From: Chryseobacterium daeguense DSM 19388
GTDB lineage: Bacteria; Bacteroidota; Bacteroidia; Flavobacteriales; Weeksellaceae
Assembly: GCF_000430825.1 (NCBI RefSeq)
Contig: NZ_AUMT01000001.1
Location: 421,014-485,013 of the forward strand
DNA: 64,000 nt
Direction: 5' to 3'
Both the position numbers and the translations under genes were made by a program. This document shows, in pieces, positions 8,808 to 18,712 of this stretch. The notes under the pieces are model-generated. The model was not told where the DNA came from, made no database searches, and worked only from the letters and a program-made list of their open reading frames with translations. Within the stretch, counting starts at the first letter, position 1; every line of letters starts with the position of its first letter.

Positions 8808-9254
8808 ATGTCAACATTTCGCCAAATATACTATCAGATTGTATTTAGTACGAAACACAGAGCTCCTGTGTTGAATATTAAGCATGAAGATCAATTGTAT
8901 AAGTACATTTGGGGAATTGTAAAAAATAAAAACTGTAAACTTTATAGGATTAATGGAATGCCGGATCATATTCATTTATTTACAGATCTTCATCCATCTG
9001 TTTCTTTAAGCAGTTTTGTAAAAGATATTAAGGTTTCAAGCAACTTATGGATCAAACAAAGCGGATTATTTCCTGATTTCGAAGAATGGCAAAATGGTTA
9101 TGGTGCATTCACCTATTCTGAAAAAGAGAAAAATATGATCATCAATTATATTAAAAACCAAAAAGAACATCACAAAAATGAATCTTTTGAGGATGAATAT
9201 AAAAATTTGCTAATCTCTCATGGAGTTGAATTTGATGAAAAATATCTGTGGTAA
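8808..9254 (+). CDS. REP-associated tyrosine transposase (IS200-like, RAYT)
   Basis: This 148-residue Y1 single-stranded DNA transposase has the histidine pair in MPDHIHLF (H54, H56) and the candidate nucleophile Tyr at about Y114 in NYIKNQKEHH. RAYT proteins process REP hairpins rather than carrying IS ends, and REP arrays are seen on both sides here. It begins nine bases after carA ends and is in the same direction, so it is probably co-transcribed in the carA-carB unit. It appears intact. A full IS200/IS605 element is less likely because the flanking hairpins are multiple and mirrored. Confidence 0.85.
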   Translation: MSTFRQIYYQIVFSTKHRAPVLNIKHEDQLYKYIWGIVKNKNCKLYRINGMPDHIHLFTDLHPSVSLSSFVKDIKVSSNLWIKQSGLFPDFEEWQNGYGAFTYSEKEKNMIINYIKNQKEHHKNESFEDEYKNLLISHGVEFDEKYLW

Positions 9255-9263
9255 ATAATATTC

Positions 9264-9486
9264 AACCCATTTCATGGGTTGTCGGAACGGCTTAATTATC
9301 CAATCCATAGGTTTCACCTACGGCTATTAAAATTCAGCCACTTCGTGGCTGCTTAAAAAAGAAGAGCTAACCATGAAAATGGTTAAACAATAATAGCCGC
9401 GGATAAAATCCGTGGAAATGAAAAAAACAACCATTAACCGAACCATGAAATGGTTCAACAATAATAACCACGGGTGAAACTCGCGG
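9264..9486. repeat. REP hairpin array between the transposase and carB
   Basis: Seven short hairpins are packed here: 9264-9280 (AACCCATTTCATGGGTT), 9305-9323, 9336-9350 (AGCCACTTCGTGGCT), 9369-9384, 9397-9415, 9441-9455 (AACCATGAAATGGTT) and 9468-9486. The first three carry TTC in the loop and the later ones mostly GAA-like loops. So the set contains both orientations of the unit seen upstream of carA. The last hairpin ends only ten bases before the carB ATG. Confidence 0.82.
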
Positions 9487-9496
9487 AAAAAAAAAA

Positions 9497-12400
9497 ATGA
9501 AAAGAAACGACATAAAAACAATTTTAGTAATCGGTTCAGGACCTATCATCATTGGTCAGGCGGCGGAATTTGATTACGCAGGAACACAGGCTTGTCTGTC
9601 TTTGAAGGAAGAAGGCTACAAGGTAATTTTGATCAACTCAAACCCTGCAACGATTATGACGGACGTTGAAATCGCGGATAAAGTATATATCGAGCCGATT
9701 TCACTTCAGTTTGTAAGTCATATCATCAGAAAAGAGCGTCCGGATGCGCTTTTACCGACTCTTGGCGGACAAACCGGACTGAATATGGCGGTAGAATTGG
9801 AAAAATCAGGAATTCTTGAAGAATGTAAAGTTGAAGTGTTGGGAACAAAGCTTTCAGCGATCAACAGAGCGGAAGACAGAGATTTGTTCCGTGAGCTGAT
9901 GAGAGAGCTGAACGAGCCCGTTCCTGAATCTGATATCGTAAATACGGTAGAAGGAGCATTAAATTTTGCTGATAATATCGGATATCCTGTTATTGTTCGT
10001 CCAGCCTTCACAATGGGTGGAACAGGAGGTGGTATCGCTTCCAACGAGGTTGAATTGAAAGAAATCGCTGAATTAGGATTAAAACACAGTCCTGTAACGC
10101 AATGTCTGATCGAAAAATCAATCGCTGGTTTCAAAGAAATTGAATATGAAGTAATGCGTGATGCAAACGACAATGCGATTGTGGTTTGTAACATGGAAAA
10201 TATAGATCCGGTTGGGGTTCACACGGGGGATTCAATCGTTGTGGCGCCTTCTCAGACACTTTCTGACAGAGAGTATCAGCTGTTAAGAAATGCTTCACTA
10301 AAAATCATCAGAGCATTAGGAATAGAAGGAGGTTGTAACGTGCAGCTGGCTTTAGACCCGCATTCATTTGATTATTATATCATCGAGGTTAACCCAAGAG
10401 TTTCCCGTTCATCAGCGTTAGCATCAAAAGCAACTGGATATCCGATTGCAAAAATTGCAGCAAAAATTGCAGTAGGACTGACTCTTGACGAAATTATGAA
10501 TCCGGTGACAGGAAAAACATATGCTTGTTTCGAGCCGGCTTTGGATTATGTGGTGACTAAATTCCCAAGATTCCCGTTTGATAAATTCGAAACGGCGGAC
10601 AGGAGATTATCAACTCAGATGAAAGCGACAGGTGAAGTAATGGCCATCGGAAGAAATTTCGAGGAATCTTTACAGAAAGCGATCCGTTCCCTGGAAACAG
10701 GAATCAAGCATATTGGTTTAAAAAAGAAGCAGGCTGATGCCCTAACGGCGGAGGAAATTGAAAGAAGAATCAGAGTTTGTGATGACGAAAGGTTGTTCAT
10801 CATCGGGGATGCTTTAAGAAGAGGATATGATTGGGAACAAATCGTAGAATGGAGCAAAATTGATAAATTCTTCATCTGGAAAATTAAAAAATTAATTGAT
10901 TTCGAGAAAGTTATCGCTGAAAACAAATTCAATAAAGATATTTTACTGGAAGCTAAAAAATTAGGCTTCGCTGATATAAATATTGCAGTTCTTTGGGATG
11001 TAAAAGAGCGCGAGGTTTTCAATTTCAGAAAAGAAAACGGAATCATGCCGGTGTACAAAATGGTTGATACCTGCGCGGCAGAATTTGAATCTGAAACTCC
11101 TTATTTCTACGGAACTTACGAAGAAGAAAATGAAAGTATAGCTTCAGATAAAGAAAAAATCATCGTTCTGGGTTCCGGACCTATCAGAATCGGGCAGGGT
11201 GTTGAGTTTGATTATGCTACAGTTCACTCGGTTTGGGCAATCAAAGAAATGGGTTACGAAGCGATCATTATAAATAATAACCCTGAAACAGTTTCTACTG
11301 ACTTTTCGATTTCAGATAAGTTATACTTCGAGCCTTTAACGGAGGAAGATGTAATGAACATCATCGAACTGGAAAAACCGAAAGGGGTTGTAGTTCAGTT
11401 CGGAGGTCAGACGGCCATTAACTTAGCAGATAAACTGGCTTCACATGGCGTTCAGATTCTGGGAACAACGCTGGAAGACCTTGACAGAGCGGAGAACAGA
11501 GATAAGTTCGAGAAAGCGCTTCAGGAAATGCAGATTCCTCAGCCTTTAGGAAAAACGTCCACCTCAAAAGAAGAAGCGATAAAAATTGCCAACGAAATCG
11601 GTTACCCGGTATTGGTTCGTCCGAGCTACGTTTTGGGAGGCAGAGCAATGGAAATTGTTTACACAGAAGCAGAATTGGCTCATTATATGGAGTTTGCGGT
11701 AGACGCAAGTCCTGAACATCCCGTTTTGGTAGATAAATACATGGTGGGTAAAGAAGTTGAAGTTGATGCGATCTGCGACGGGGAAACCGTTGTAATCCCG
11801 GGAATTATGGAGCACATTGAAAGAGCAGGGGTTCACTCCGGAGACTCAATCGCGGTGTATCCTCCACAGAATGTTTCTCAGTCAGAAATTGAAACGTTGG
11901 TTGATTACACAAAAAGACTGGCAAAAGGGCTAAACGTAATCGGGTTAATGAATATCCAATACGTTCTTTTCGAAGGAAATGTATATGTAATTGAGGTGAA
12001 TCCAAGATCATCAAGAACGGTTCCTTTCTTGTCTAAAATCACGGATGTTCCGATGGCAAATTTGGCTACAAAAGCAATTTTAGGCCAAAAGCTGAAAGAT
12101 CTGGGCTACGAAAGCGGATTGGTTCCAAATAAAGAAGGTGTTTTTGTAAAAGTTCCTGTGTTCTCTTTCTCAAAATTAACGAAAGTTGATATCTCTTTAG
12201 GCCCTGAAATGAAGTCTACAGGAGAGGTTATGGGTAAAGATACGACCCTAGAAAAGGCACTTTACAAAGGATTGGTTGCGGCAGGAAGAAAAGTTCCGAT
12301 GCACGGTTCAATCTTGTTCACGGTGGCTGATAAACACAAGCAGGAAGCAGCTGATTTGGCAGCAAGATTCCATGAAGTAGGTTTCAGAATCTGGGCAACG

Positions 12401-12676
12401 GAAGGAACAGCAAAATTCTTTGAAGAAAAAGGAATTCCTTGCAAGATTGGATATAAAATCGGGGAGGAAAGTGTAAACCTGATCGACTTGATTCAAAAAG
12501 GAAAAGTTCAGTACGTTGTAAACACCACTACCAAAGGAAAACAAGCCGAAAGAGACGGATTCCAGATTAGAAGAATGAGCGTGGAAAACGGTGTACCTTG
12601 TTTGACGTCAATGGATACGGTTGAAGCCATCTTGAAAGTTATTGAAAGCATGAGTTTCAAAATGGAAACGATGTAA
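9497..12676 (+). CDS. carB: Carbamoyl-phosphate synthase large chain
   Basis: This 1059-residue enzyme has the expected duplicated ATP-grasp architecture: [17 protein letters not shown] near the N-terminus and [16 protein letters not shown] at the start of the second half (about residue 558). Each half also has an EVNPR motif. The last 130 or so residues form the MGS-like allosteric domain ([11 protein letters not shown] near the end). It makes carbamoyl phosphate from bicarbonate, ammonia and two ATP. The gene is intact. A clear terminator follows. Confidence 0.95.
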   Translation: MKRNDIKTILVIGSGPIIIGQAAEFDYAGTQACLSLKEEGYKVILINSNPATIMTDVEIADKVYIEPISLQFVSHIIRKERPDALLPTLGGQTGLNMAVELEKSGILEECKVEVLGTKLSAINRAEDRDLFRELMRELNEPVPESDIVNTVEGALNFADNIGYPVIVRPAFTMGGTGGGIASNEVELKEIAELGLKHSPVTQCLIEKSIAGFKEIEYEVMRDANDNAIVVCNMENIDPVGVHTGDSIVVAPSQTLSDREYQLLRNASLKIIRALGIEGGCNVQLALDPHSFDYYIIEVNPRVSRSSALASKATGYPIAKIAAKIAVGLTLDEIMNPVTGKTYACFEPALDYVVTKFPRFPFDKFETADRRLSTQMKATGEVMAIGRNFEESLQKAIRSLETGIKHIGLKKKQADALTAEEIERRIRVCDDERLFIIGDALRRGYDWEQIVEWSKIDKFFIWKIKKLIDFEKVIAENKFNKDILLEAKKLGFADINIAVLWDVKEREVFNFRKENGIMPVYKMVDTCAAEFESETPYFYGTYEEENESIASDKEKIIVLGSGPIRIGQGVEFDYATVHSVWAIKEMGYEAIIINNNPETVSTDFSISDKLYFEPLTEEDVMNIIELEKPKGVVVQFGGQTAINLADKLASHGVQILGTTLEDLDRAENRDKFEKALQEMQIPQPLGKTSTSKEEAIKIANEIGYPVLVRPSYVLGGRAMEIVYTEAELAHYMEFAVDASPEHPVLVDKYMVGKEVEVDAICDGETVVIPGIMEHIERAGVHSGDSIAVYPPQNVSQSEIETLVDYTKRLAKGLNVIGLMNIQYVLFEGNVYVIEVNPRSSRTVPFLSKITDVPMANLATKAILGQKLKDLGYESGLVPNKEGVFVKVPVFSFSKLTKVDISLGPEMKSTGEVMGKDTTLEKALYKGLVAAGRKVPMHGSILFTVADKHKQEAADLAARFHEVGFRIWATEGTAKFFEEKGIPCKIGYKIGEESVNLIDLIQKGKVQYVVNTTTKGKQAERDGFQIRRMSVENGVPCLTSMDTVEAILKVIESMSFKMETM

Positions 12677-12699
12677 TTTTCGGATTAAGATATTTTTAA

Positions 12700-12731
12700 A
12701 CGCATCTCTGTTGAGGTGCGTTTTTATTTTT
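12700..12731 (+). terminator. Terminator after carB
   Basis: ACGCATCTC (12700-12708), a TGTT loop and GAGGTGCGT (12713-12721) pair over nine bases with one G-U, followed by a T-rich tail. Confidence 0.85.
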
Positions 12732-12750
12732 ATGACATAGGAAAATGGAG

Positions 12751-12808
12751 CGTTAAGAAAATTAAAACCTAATCCGTTAAAAAATTCCCACTGTTCAATG
12801 CGTGAGAC
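12751..12808. repeat. Dispersed repeat, copy 2
   Basis: This matches the 58-base copy at 4230-4287. In this gap the similarity runs into a longer noncoding stretch to about 12960, with further mirrored fragments (CAAGTCTTGAAA and TTTCAAGACAAAAG). No gene is supported between 12677 and 12967. Confidence 0.7.
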
Positions 12809-12967
12809 AGCTGTTCAACCGAAGAACAAATCTTGAATTCGCGCAAGTTTTGGGAATTTTAGGATTAAATTTTAATTTTTAGCGGAAGTTTGCAAGTCTT
12901 GAAATACATTCGCCGACTTTACGGAGGCAATTTTTGGTTTTTTTGTTTCAAGACAAAAGAATAATAT

Positions 12968-13750
12968 CTACCCCAAACTCCTATCCAAATACACATACCC
13001 TCCATCCACATGAATCAACTGTCCCGTAGTATGTGAAGACTTTTCAGATAACAAAAACACAACCATATTTGCAATTTCTTCCGAAGTTGTCATTCTGTTT
13101 TCCAAAGGAATTTTTGAAGTAATACTTTTTAACTTTTCTTCTGGATTTTCAAAAGTGGAAATCCAGGATTGGTAAAGTGGAGTCCAGGCTTCTGCAACAA
13201 TAACAGCATTCACACGAATTTTATAAGGCAGAAGCTCAACTGCCCATTCTCTTGTTAAGGCATTCCTGGCGCCATTTGCAGCGGCATATCCTGAAGTTCC
13301 TCCCTGTCCGGTCTCTGCAGTTTTACTTCCAATATTCACAATGGATCCTTTACTTTCTTTAAGGTAGGGAAGGGCATGATGCACCAAAAGGTAATAGTGC
13401 ACCACATTTTTATGGTATGATGCTATGAATTCTTCGTACGAGCCATTTTCCAGACCAACACCGTCATTGACTCCGGCATTATTGACGATTCCATTAATTT
13501 TCCCGTATTTTTTTACAATTTCTTCAACGGCTTTTTTACATTCTTCAGGTTGGGAAAGTTCGGCCGTCACAAAATCGGCTTTTCCGCCAAGATTCTGGAT
13601 TTCCTGAACTGCTTTTCTGTTATCTTCTTCGTTTCTTCCGACGATGATCGGGAAAGCATTTTCTTCAGCTAAAATTCTTGCAATGCCGTTTCCGATGCCT
13701 TTTGCACCGCCGCTTACGATGATTATTTTATGGTCGAGATTTAAATTCAT
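12968..13750 (-). CDS. SDR oxidoreductase, likely L-fucose dehydrogenase
   Basis: This 260-residue Rossmann protein has the SDR nucleotide motif SGGAKGIGNGIA and NNAG. With the neighbouring lactonase and mutarotase it best fits NAD(P)-dependent oxidation of L-fucose to L-fucono-lactone. The usual YxxxK catalytic motif reads SGYAAANGARN, with Asn in place of Lys, which is unusual for an SDR. The motif VIVAEAWTPLYQSW in the substrate loop may be subgroup-specific. It is the last gene of the fucose run, 29 bases after the lactonase. A different sugar-dehydrogenase role is possible. Confidence 0.72.
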   Translation of the reverse strand: MNLNLDHKIIIVSGGAKGIGNGIARILAEENAFPIIVGRNEEDNRKAVQEIQNLGGKADFVTAELSQPEECKKAVEEIVKKYGKINGIVNNAGVNDGVGLENGSYEEFIASYHKNVVHYYLLVHHALPYLKESKGSIVNIGSKTAETGQGGTSGYAAANGARNALTREWAVELLPYKIRVNAVIVAEAWTPLYQSWISTFENPEEKLKSITSKIPLENRMTTSEEIANMVVFLLSEKSSHTTGQLIHVDGGYVYLDRSLG

Positions 13751-13779
13751 ATTTGAATATGTGTTCCTTAAAAATTAAA

Positions 13780-14604
13780 TTATAATTTGTAAAATTTCAC
13801 GGCATTTCCAGAGAAAAAAAGTTCCCGTTCTTCTTTAGAAAACTGATTCAAATATTTTGAAATCAATTCCAGCCACAACGCATAATTTCCTCCCAACAAC
13901 ATTACAGGCCAGTCGCTTCCGAAAACCAATCGTTTAATTCCGAATTGAGAAAAAATAACATCTAAAATTTCAAAAATTGATTTTTCATCAATGGAATTCC
14001 AATTTCCTTCGGTTAGAAGTCCAGAAACTTTACAAAAGATATTCGGATTTTTAGCGAGCTCCGTAATGTTTGATTTCCAGTCTTTTAAATTATTTGTTTT
14101 CAGATCCGGTTTTCCGCAATGATCTAAAATAAAAGGTTGGTCAGAAAGTTTTTCTGATAATTTTACCGCATCAGAAAGTTGATGTTGTCTCAATAAAATA
14201 TCAAAAGTATAATTATATTGATGAAGTTTTTTAATTCCATTGAATACATTTTTTTGCAGTAAAAATCCCATTTCTTCTCCCTCCGCAATATGTCTGAACC
14301 CTTTAATTAAATTTTCTGATTGATAGTTTTGAAGCGATTCTTCCAGTTTCTCGGAAGTAAGATCAATCCAGCCAACAATTCCTTTGATGAAAGGATTTTC
14401 TTTAGCTAAATTCAACAAAAAAGTATTTTCTTCATCACTTTGATCTGCCTGAACTGCAATGCCGCCATCGACTTTATTTTCATTTAAATGTAAGGATAAA
14501 TCTTCCGGCAGAAAATCTCTCCGAATCGTGGTCATTTCGTTGGTAATCCAGGCATCCCGAATGGGATCAAACTTCCAGAAATGTACGTGAGAATCAATGA
14601 TCAT
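13780..14604 (-). CDS. Amidohydrolase, likely L-fuconolactonase
   Basis: This amidohydrolase-2 family protein of 274 residues has the metal-site HxH in SHVHFWKFDP, a histidine in LDHCGKPDLK and the aspartate in FGSDWPVMLL. Family members in fucose clusters hydrolyse L-fucono-1,5-lactone to L-fuconate. It lies 17 bases after the mutarotase and 29 before the dehydrogenase, so it is clearly co-transcribed. Related proteins act on other lactones. The assignment depends on the complete pathway around it. Confidence 0.8.
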   Translation of the reverse strand: MIIDSHVHFWKFDPIRDAWITNEMTTIRRDFLPEDLSLHLNENKVDGGIAVQADQSDEENTFLLNLAKENPFIKGIVGWIDLTSEKLEESLQNYQSENLIKGFRHIAEGEEMGFLLQKNVFNGIKKLHQYNYTFDILLRQHQLSDAVKLSEKLSDQPFILDHCGKPDLKTNNLKDWKSNITELAKNPNIFCKVSGLLTEGNWNSIDEKSIFEILDVIFSQFGIKRLVFGSDWPVMLLGGNYALWLELISKYLNQFSKEERELFFSGNAVKFYKL

Positions 14605-14621
14605 TTTAAATCGGTTTTAAT

Positions 14622-14951
14622 TTATAATGAAAAAATTTTGTTCATCAACTGCCACTTTTCTCCCGGTTTGGAATTGGGTAGCTGTTGTTGATATTTCCAC
14701 ATTAGCTTCTCCCATTCCCGAACTTTTGGATTATTTTTATCAGCTTCTTTTTTAACTTCGAAAGAAAAATTTTCATCTGTTTCCATAATCATAAATAATC
14801 TGTTTTGAACACGGTAAATCTCCATATTTGTAATTCCTGCATCCAAAATGCTTTTTTTGATTTCAGGCCAGACATTCTGGTGATATTTTTCGTATTCTGT
14901 CATCAGCTCAGGATTATCGATCAGGTCGAGGGCTAAACAATATCTTTTCAT
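14622..14951 (-). CDS. L-rhamnose/L-fucose mutarotase family protein
   Basis: This 109-residue RhaM-like protein (MKRYCLALDLIDNPELMTEYEKYHQNVWPEI) interconverts sugar anomers before oxidation. The conserved histidine in YEKYHQNVWPE and the WEKLMWKYQQ helix are typical. Its ATG overlaps the stop of the preceding FAH gene as ATGA (14948-14951), so translation is coupled. In this cluster L-fucose is the likely substrate. L-rhamnose cannot be excluded. Confidence 0.85.
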   Translation of the reverse strand: MKRYCLALDLIDNPELMTEYEKYHQNVWPEIKKSILDAGITNMEIYRVQNRLFMIMETDENFSFEVKKEADKNNPKVREWEKLMWKYQQQLPNSKPGEKWQLMNKIFSL

Positions 14952-15799
14952 TCGTCGTAAGCTTTTACTTTTTGAGTACTGCTTCCCAAACCATCAATTC
15001 CTAATTCCACCACATCACCCGGTTTCAGATACCAAGGCTCAGGTTTTTGCCCCAAACCAACACCTGCAGGTGTTCCTGTAGTGATGATATCACCCGGAAG
15101 CAAAGTCATGAACTGGCTGATATAACTTATAATAAATGGAACGTTGAAAATAAGATTGGAAGTATTTCCGTCCTGTAACATTTGTCCATTGACTTTCAGC
15201 CATAAACGAAGGTTGTGAACGTCCTCAATTTCATCAGGCGTCACAATAAAAGGCCCGATCGGCGCAAATGTATCGCAGCTTTTTCCTTTTACCCACTGTC
15301 CGTTTCTTTCCAGCTGAAATTCTCTTTCACTGTAATCGTTGTGCAGAACATATCCTGCAACGTGCTCAAGGGCTTTTTCCTCAGAAACATAGCTTGCTTT
15401 TTTACCGATAACGATGGCTAATTCAACTTCCCAGTCGGTTTTTATGCTGTTTTTGGGAATAATTAAATCATCATTCGGACCTACGATGGCAGAAGTAGCC
15501 TTAAAAAACAGGATAGGCTCCTGCGGAATGGGTGCATTGGTTTCCGCTGCGTGGTCTTTATAATTCAAGCCGACACAGATGATTTTTGATGGTCTCGCCA
15601 AAGGTGCTCCCAATCTCTCACCGGAAGAAATTTCTGGTAAATTTTGTGTTTTTATTTCAGATTTCAGATTTTCAATAGCGTCACCGGAGAAAAATTTTTC
15701 ATCATAATCTTTTACTAAATGAGAAACGTCGTATCTTTTATCGTTGATAATTACCCCGGGCTTTTCCTGTCCCGGTTTTCCGAATTTTATTAATTTCAT
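14948..15799 (-). CDS. FAH-family hydrolase, likely 2,4-diketo-3-deoxy-L-fuconate hydrolase
   Basis: This fumarylacetoacetate-hydrolase fold protein of 283 residues would make the final C-C cleavage, giving pyruvate and lactate. It has the metal-ligand stretch DWEVELAIVIG and the motif TGTPAGVGLG. The frame is open further upstream to 15898, but that part lies inside an intergenic repeat. ATG 15799 (MKLIKFGKPGQEKPG) matches family starts. Its stop overlaps the mutarotase start. The exact substrate is inferred from the cluster. Confidence 0.8.
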   Translation of the reverse strand: MKLIKFGKPGQEKPGVIINDKRYDVSHLVKDYDEKFFSGDAIENLKSEIKTQNLPEISSGERLGAPLARPSKIICVGLNYKDHAAETNAPIPQEPILFFKATSAIVGPNDDLIIPKNSIKTDWEVELAIVIGKKASYVSEEKALEHVAGYVLHNDYSEREFQLERNGQWVKGKSCDTFAPIGPFIVTPDEIEDVHNLRLWLKVNGQMLQDGNTSNLIFNVPFIISYISQFMTLLPGDIITTGTPAGVGLGQKPEPWYLKPGDVVELGIDGLGSSTQKVKAYDE

Positions 15800-15820
15800 T
15801 TTTAATTTTTTAAATCTAAT

Positions 15821-16115
15821 TTTTTTAACGCAAAAGGCGCTAAAATTTTTAATGCTATTCTGTATATTTTCTGTTCGCAAAGGCGTTTCACTCAGCAAAT
15901 GATAGATATTCTTATATTGCTTGTGAGACTATGTATTTTGTTTTACCCAAAAGATACAAGCTTTTAAATATTATTATACACTCTCGTTTAAAGAAATATT
16001 CCTCTTAACCGAAGACTTTTACTATCATTTGCTGAGTGAAACGCCTTTGCGATCGAAGTTATTTTAAATTTAATTTTTTTAATCTTTGCGAGCATTGCGT
16101 TAAAAAAATAAAAAA
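15821..16115. repeat. Intergenic repeat with a 31-bp perfect inverted repeat
   Basis: The 31 bases at 15875-15905 (containing GCAAAGGCGTTTCACTCAGC) recur as an exact reverse complement at 16022-16052, 116 bases apart. Outer parts carry TTTTTTTAACGCAA-type sequence in mirrored orientation. The block fills the 326-base gap between the FAH gene and the upstream SDR. Related sequence occurs in the next two gaps of the same gene cluster. Confidence 0.8.
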
Positions 16116-16125
16116 AAGTTTATTT

Positions 16126-16890
16126 TTAATTATTCAAAGTAGTAAAACCACCATCGATAGGATAATCCACACCTGTAATGAACGAGGCTTCATCACTGCA
16201 AAGATATAATGCTAAAGAAGCAACTTCCTCAGGCTGTGCCATTCTTCCGATGGGTTGGGTTTTTGATAACTTTTCAAACATTTCATCAATATTGTCAGGA
16301 TAATTTTTCTTTAAAAATCCATCCACAAAAGGCGTGTGTACACGCGCTGGAGAAATTGAATTACAACGAATATTTTCATTGATATAGTCTTTGGCAACAC
16401 TCATGGTCATTGCTTTTACAGCACCTTTTGCCGTACTGTATGCAAAGCGGTCGGGGATTCCAACCAATGCAGCAATGGAAGCCATGTTAATGATCACACC
16501 GCCGGCGGATTTTCTAAGCTGAGGAATAGCCGCAAACAGACAGTTGTAAACTCCTTTAATATTGACATTATAAATTTTATCAAAGTCTTCTTCTGAGGTA
16601 GTATCTGCTTTTCCGATGTGTGCAATTCCGGCATTGTTAATCAAAATATTAATAGCTCCGATTTTCTCGAAAACCGCCAAAACATCCTTCTGCTTCGAAA
16701 CATCGCAGGCATACACTTTAGCATTCCCCCCGGAAGATTGTATTTTTTCCAGCGTTTCCTGTCCGTTTTGTTCTGTAATTTCCAGAATATGGACTTCCGC
16801 ACCATTTGCTGCAAGCTGAACCGCAATGGCTTGTCCGATTCCGCTTCCACCGCCAGTTATAACGGCTTTTTTATTTTTTAATGAAAACAT
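16126..16890 (-). CDS. SDR oxidoreductase, likely 2-keto-3-deoxy-L-fuconate dehydrogenase
   Basis: This 254-residue classical SDR has TGGGSGIGQAIA at the N-terminus, NNAG, the catalytic YSTAK and a C-terminal FITGVDYPIDGG. The stretch NSISPARVHTPFVDGFL, which forms the substrate loop, is like that of keto-deoxy-fuconate dehydrogenases. It would oxidise 2-keto-3-deoxy-L-fuconate to the 2,4-diketo compound used by the FAH enzyme downstream. Unlike the other SDR of the cluster it keeps the catalytic lysine. Confidence 0.78.
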   Translation of the reverse strand: MFSLKNKKAVITGGGSGIGQAIAVQLAANGAEVHILEITEQNGQETLEKIQSSGGNAKVYACDVSKQKDVLAVFEKIGAINILINNAGIAHIGKADTTSEEDFDKIYNVNIKGVYNCLFAAIPQLRKSAGGVIINMASIAALVGIPDRFAYSTAKGAVKAMTMSVAKDYINENIRCNSISPARVHTPFVDGFLKKNYPDNIDEMFEKLSKTQPIGRMAQPEEVASLALYLCSDEASFITGVDYPIDGGFTTLNN

Positions 16891-16914
16891 TTTATATTAA
16901 TTATTAGATTTATT

Positions 16915-17000
16915 TATATTTTAACGCAAAGCTCGCAAAGATTTTTTTGACCACTAACTGTCTTTAAGTTCACAAAGGCGTTTCACTTAAATAAGATCTC
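16915..17000. repeat. Intergenic repeat, second member in the fucose cluster
   Basis: TTTTAACGCAAAGCTCGCAA, then CACAAAGGCGTTTCACTTAA, a diverged form of the block at 15821-16115. It lies in the gap between the SDR and the dehydratase. Confidence 0.6.
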
Positions 17001-17053
17001 AAAAGGCTTTTTTAAACCTTGGCTCTTTTTACTTTTTACATTTTACTTTAAAA

Positions 17054-18694
17054 CTAGAGGCTTACTCCTCTTTTCCAGGGGATAAAATCATCCTGATTCA
17101 GTGCTACCGCTTTAGGAATGATATTTCCGCTGGCAACATCAATACAGAAATCCAAAATATCTTCCCCCATTTCCTGAATAGTTTTTTCACCACGTACAAC
17201 CGCACCGGTATCAATATCAATAATATCGGACATTTTCATGGCCAAAGCCGTATTGGTTGCCACTTTAATCACGGGGCAGACCGGATTTCCTGTCGGAGTT
17301 CCGAGGCCTGTGGTAAAAAGAATTAAAGTTGCTCCCGAAGCCGCTTTTCCCGTAGTTGCTTCCACATCATTTCCGGGTGTACAGACAAGGCTTAATCCCG
17401 GTTTGATTGCACGTTCTGTATAATCCAAAACATCCACAACAGGGGAGGAACCTCCTTTTTTTGCAGCGCCTGCAGATTTTATAGCGTCTGTGATCAATCC
17501 GTCTTTAATATTCCCGGGTGACGGGTTCATATAAAATCCTGAGCCTACCGCATGGGCAAGTTCATCATATTCCGTCATTAGTTTAATGAATTTTTCGGCG
17601 GTCGGCTTATCTACGGCTCTGTCGATTAATTCCTGCTCAACACCGCAGAGTTCCGGGAATTCTGCCAATAGAACTTTAGCCCCCAAAACAGATAGCATAT
17701 CCGCAAGATGCCCCACGGCCGGATTCGCAGAAATGCCGCTGAATCCATCACTTCCTCCACATTTTACACCCACGCATAGCTTACTGAGTGGTGCATCTTC
17801 GCGTTCAATTTTATTGATCTCCACAAGGCCTTTCAATGTTTCCAAAATGGCTTTTTTAATCATAATTTCTTCACTTTCGGCTTTTTGCTGTTCAAAGACA
17901 AGTAAAGGTTTATCAAAATCAGGATTTCGGTTGTACAGATCTTTTTTAAAATTATCAATTTGAAGATGCTGGCAGCCCAGGCTCAGCAAAGTAACTCCTG
18001 CAACGTTTGGATGATCCGCATAGGACGCCAAAAGCTTGCTGAGCGTATCCGCATCTTGTCTGGTTCCGCCGCAGCCGCCGGTGTGATTGAGAAATTTAAT
18101 GCCGTCTACATTTTTAAAAACTCTGTCTTTTGCAGGAATATTGGAAGGTGAAAAATCAATCTCATCAATATTTTCTCCTTTTGAAATTGCTTCTACCAGT
18201 TGATGGGTGTAACTTTTATATTTTGCATCTACGGCATATCCCAATTCGTTATACAAAGATTCTTTAATAATATCAAGGTTACGGTTTTCACAAAAAACGG
18301 TGGGAATAAACAACCAGTAATTCGCCGTACCCACATCGCCGTTGGAACGGTGATATCCTTTGAAAGTTCTATGCAGGAATCTTGACACATCCGGTTTTGT
18401 CCAGTGATAGTCGACTTCGCGGTAATAATAGGGTTCGGCGGCGTGTTTTGTATTATCTGTTGTCATCCGGGTTCCAGATGCGAGATCATATTGCACTTTA
18501 CCTACCAAAACGCCATACATGAAGATTTCGTCACCCTGTTTCATGTCATTCATGAAGAATTTATGTTTAGCAGGGATTGCTTCTAAAGTAGTGTAAGCGT
18601 TTCCTTCAAAAATAATTTCAGTACCTGCAGGAATATCCTGTAAGGCTACCAAAACATTGTCTTTTTGATTTATTTTTAAAATTAAATTGCTCAT
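17054..18694 (-). CDS. UxaA-family dehydratase, likely L-fuconate dehydratase
   Basis: This 546-residue altronate-dehydratase (UxaA) family protein has an N-terminal SAF-like domain (about residues 1-100) and the large catalytic domain with HTGGCGGTR, LSLGCQHLQ, GVKCGGSDGFSG and PVIKVATNT. In this cluster it is the only dehydratase, so it probably converts L-fuconate to 2-keto-3-deoxy-L-fuconate. The well-studied Xanthomonas pathway uses an enolase-superfamily enzyme for this step, so the UxaA-type enzyme would be a non-homologous replacement. Altronate dehydratase is the alternative but no uronate genes are nearby. Confidence 0.78.
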   Translation of the reverse strand: MSNLILKINQKDNVLVALQDIPAGTEIIFEGNAYTTLEAIPAKHKFFMNDMKQGDEIFMYGVLVGKVQYDLASGTRMTTDNTKHAAEPYYYREVDYHWTKPDVSRFLHRTFKGYHRSNGDVGTANYWLFIPTVFCENRNLDIIKESLYNELGYAVDAKYKSYTHQLVEAISKGENIDEIDFSPSNIPAKDRVFKNVDGIKFLNHTGGCGGTRQDADTLSKLLASYADHPNVAGVTLLSLGCQHLQIDNFKKDLYNRNPDFDKPLLVFEQQKAESEEIMIKKAILETLKGLVEINKIEREDAPLSKLCVGVKCGGSDGFSGISANPAVGHLADMLSVLGAKVLLAEFPELCGVEQELIDRAVDKPTAEKFIKLMTEYDELAHAVGSGFYMNPSPGNIKDGLITDAIKSAGAAKKGGSSPVVDVLDYTERAIKPGLSLVCTPGNDVEATTGKAASGATLILFTTGLGTPTGNPVCPVIKVATNTALAMKMSDIIDIDTGAVVRGEKTIQEMGEDILDFCIDVASGNIIPKAVALNQDDFIPWKRGVSL

Positions 18695-18712
18695 TTTTGG
18701 TTTAAACTTGAA

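Noticed and set aside
7471..9486. CRISPR array
   Set aside because: Units are hairpins of variable sequence with no constant repeat and unique spacers, and a RAYT transposase is present.
9327..9552. Two short frames on the - strand before carB
   Set aside because: They run through the REP hairpins and the carB start and have no protein-like composition.
15800..15898. N-terminal extension of the FAH hydrolase
   Set aside because: It lies in the intergenic repeat, whereas the family start is at 15799.
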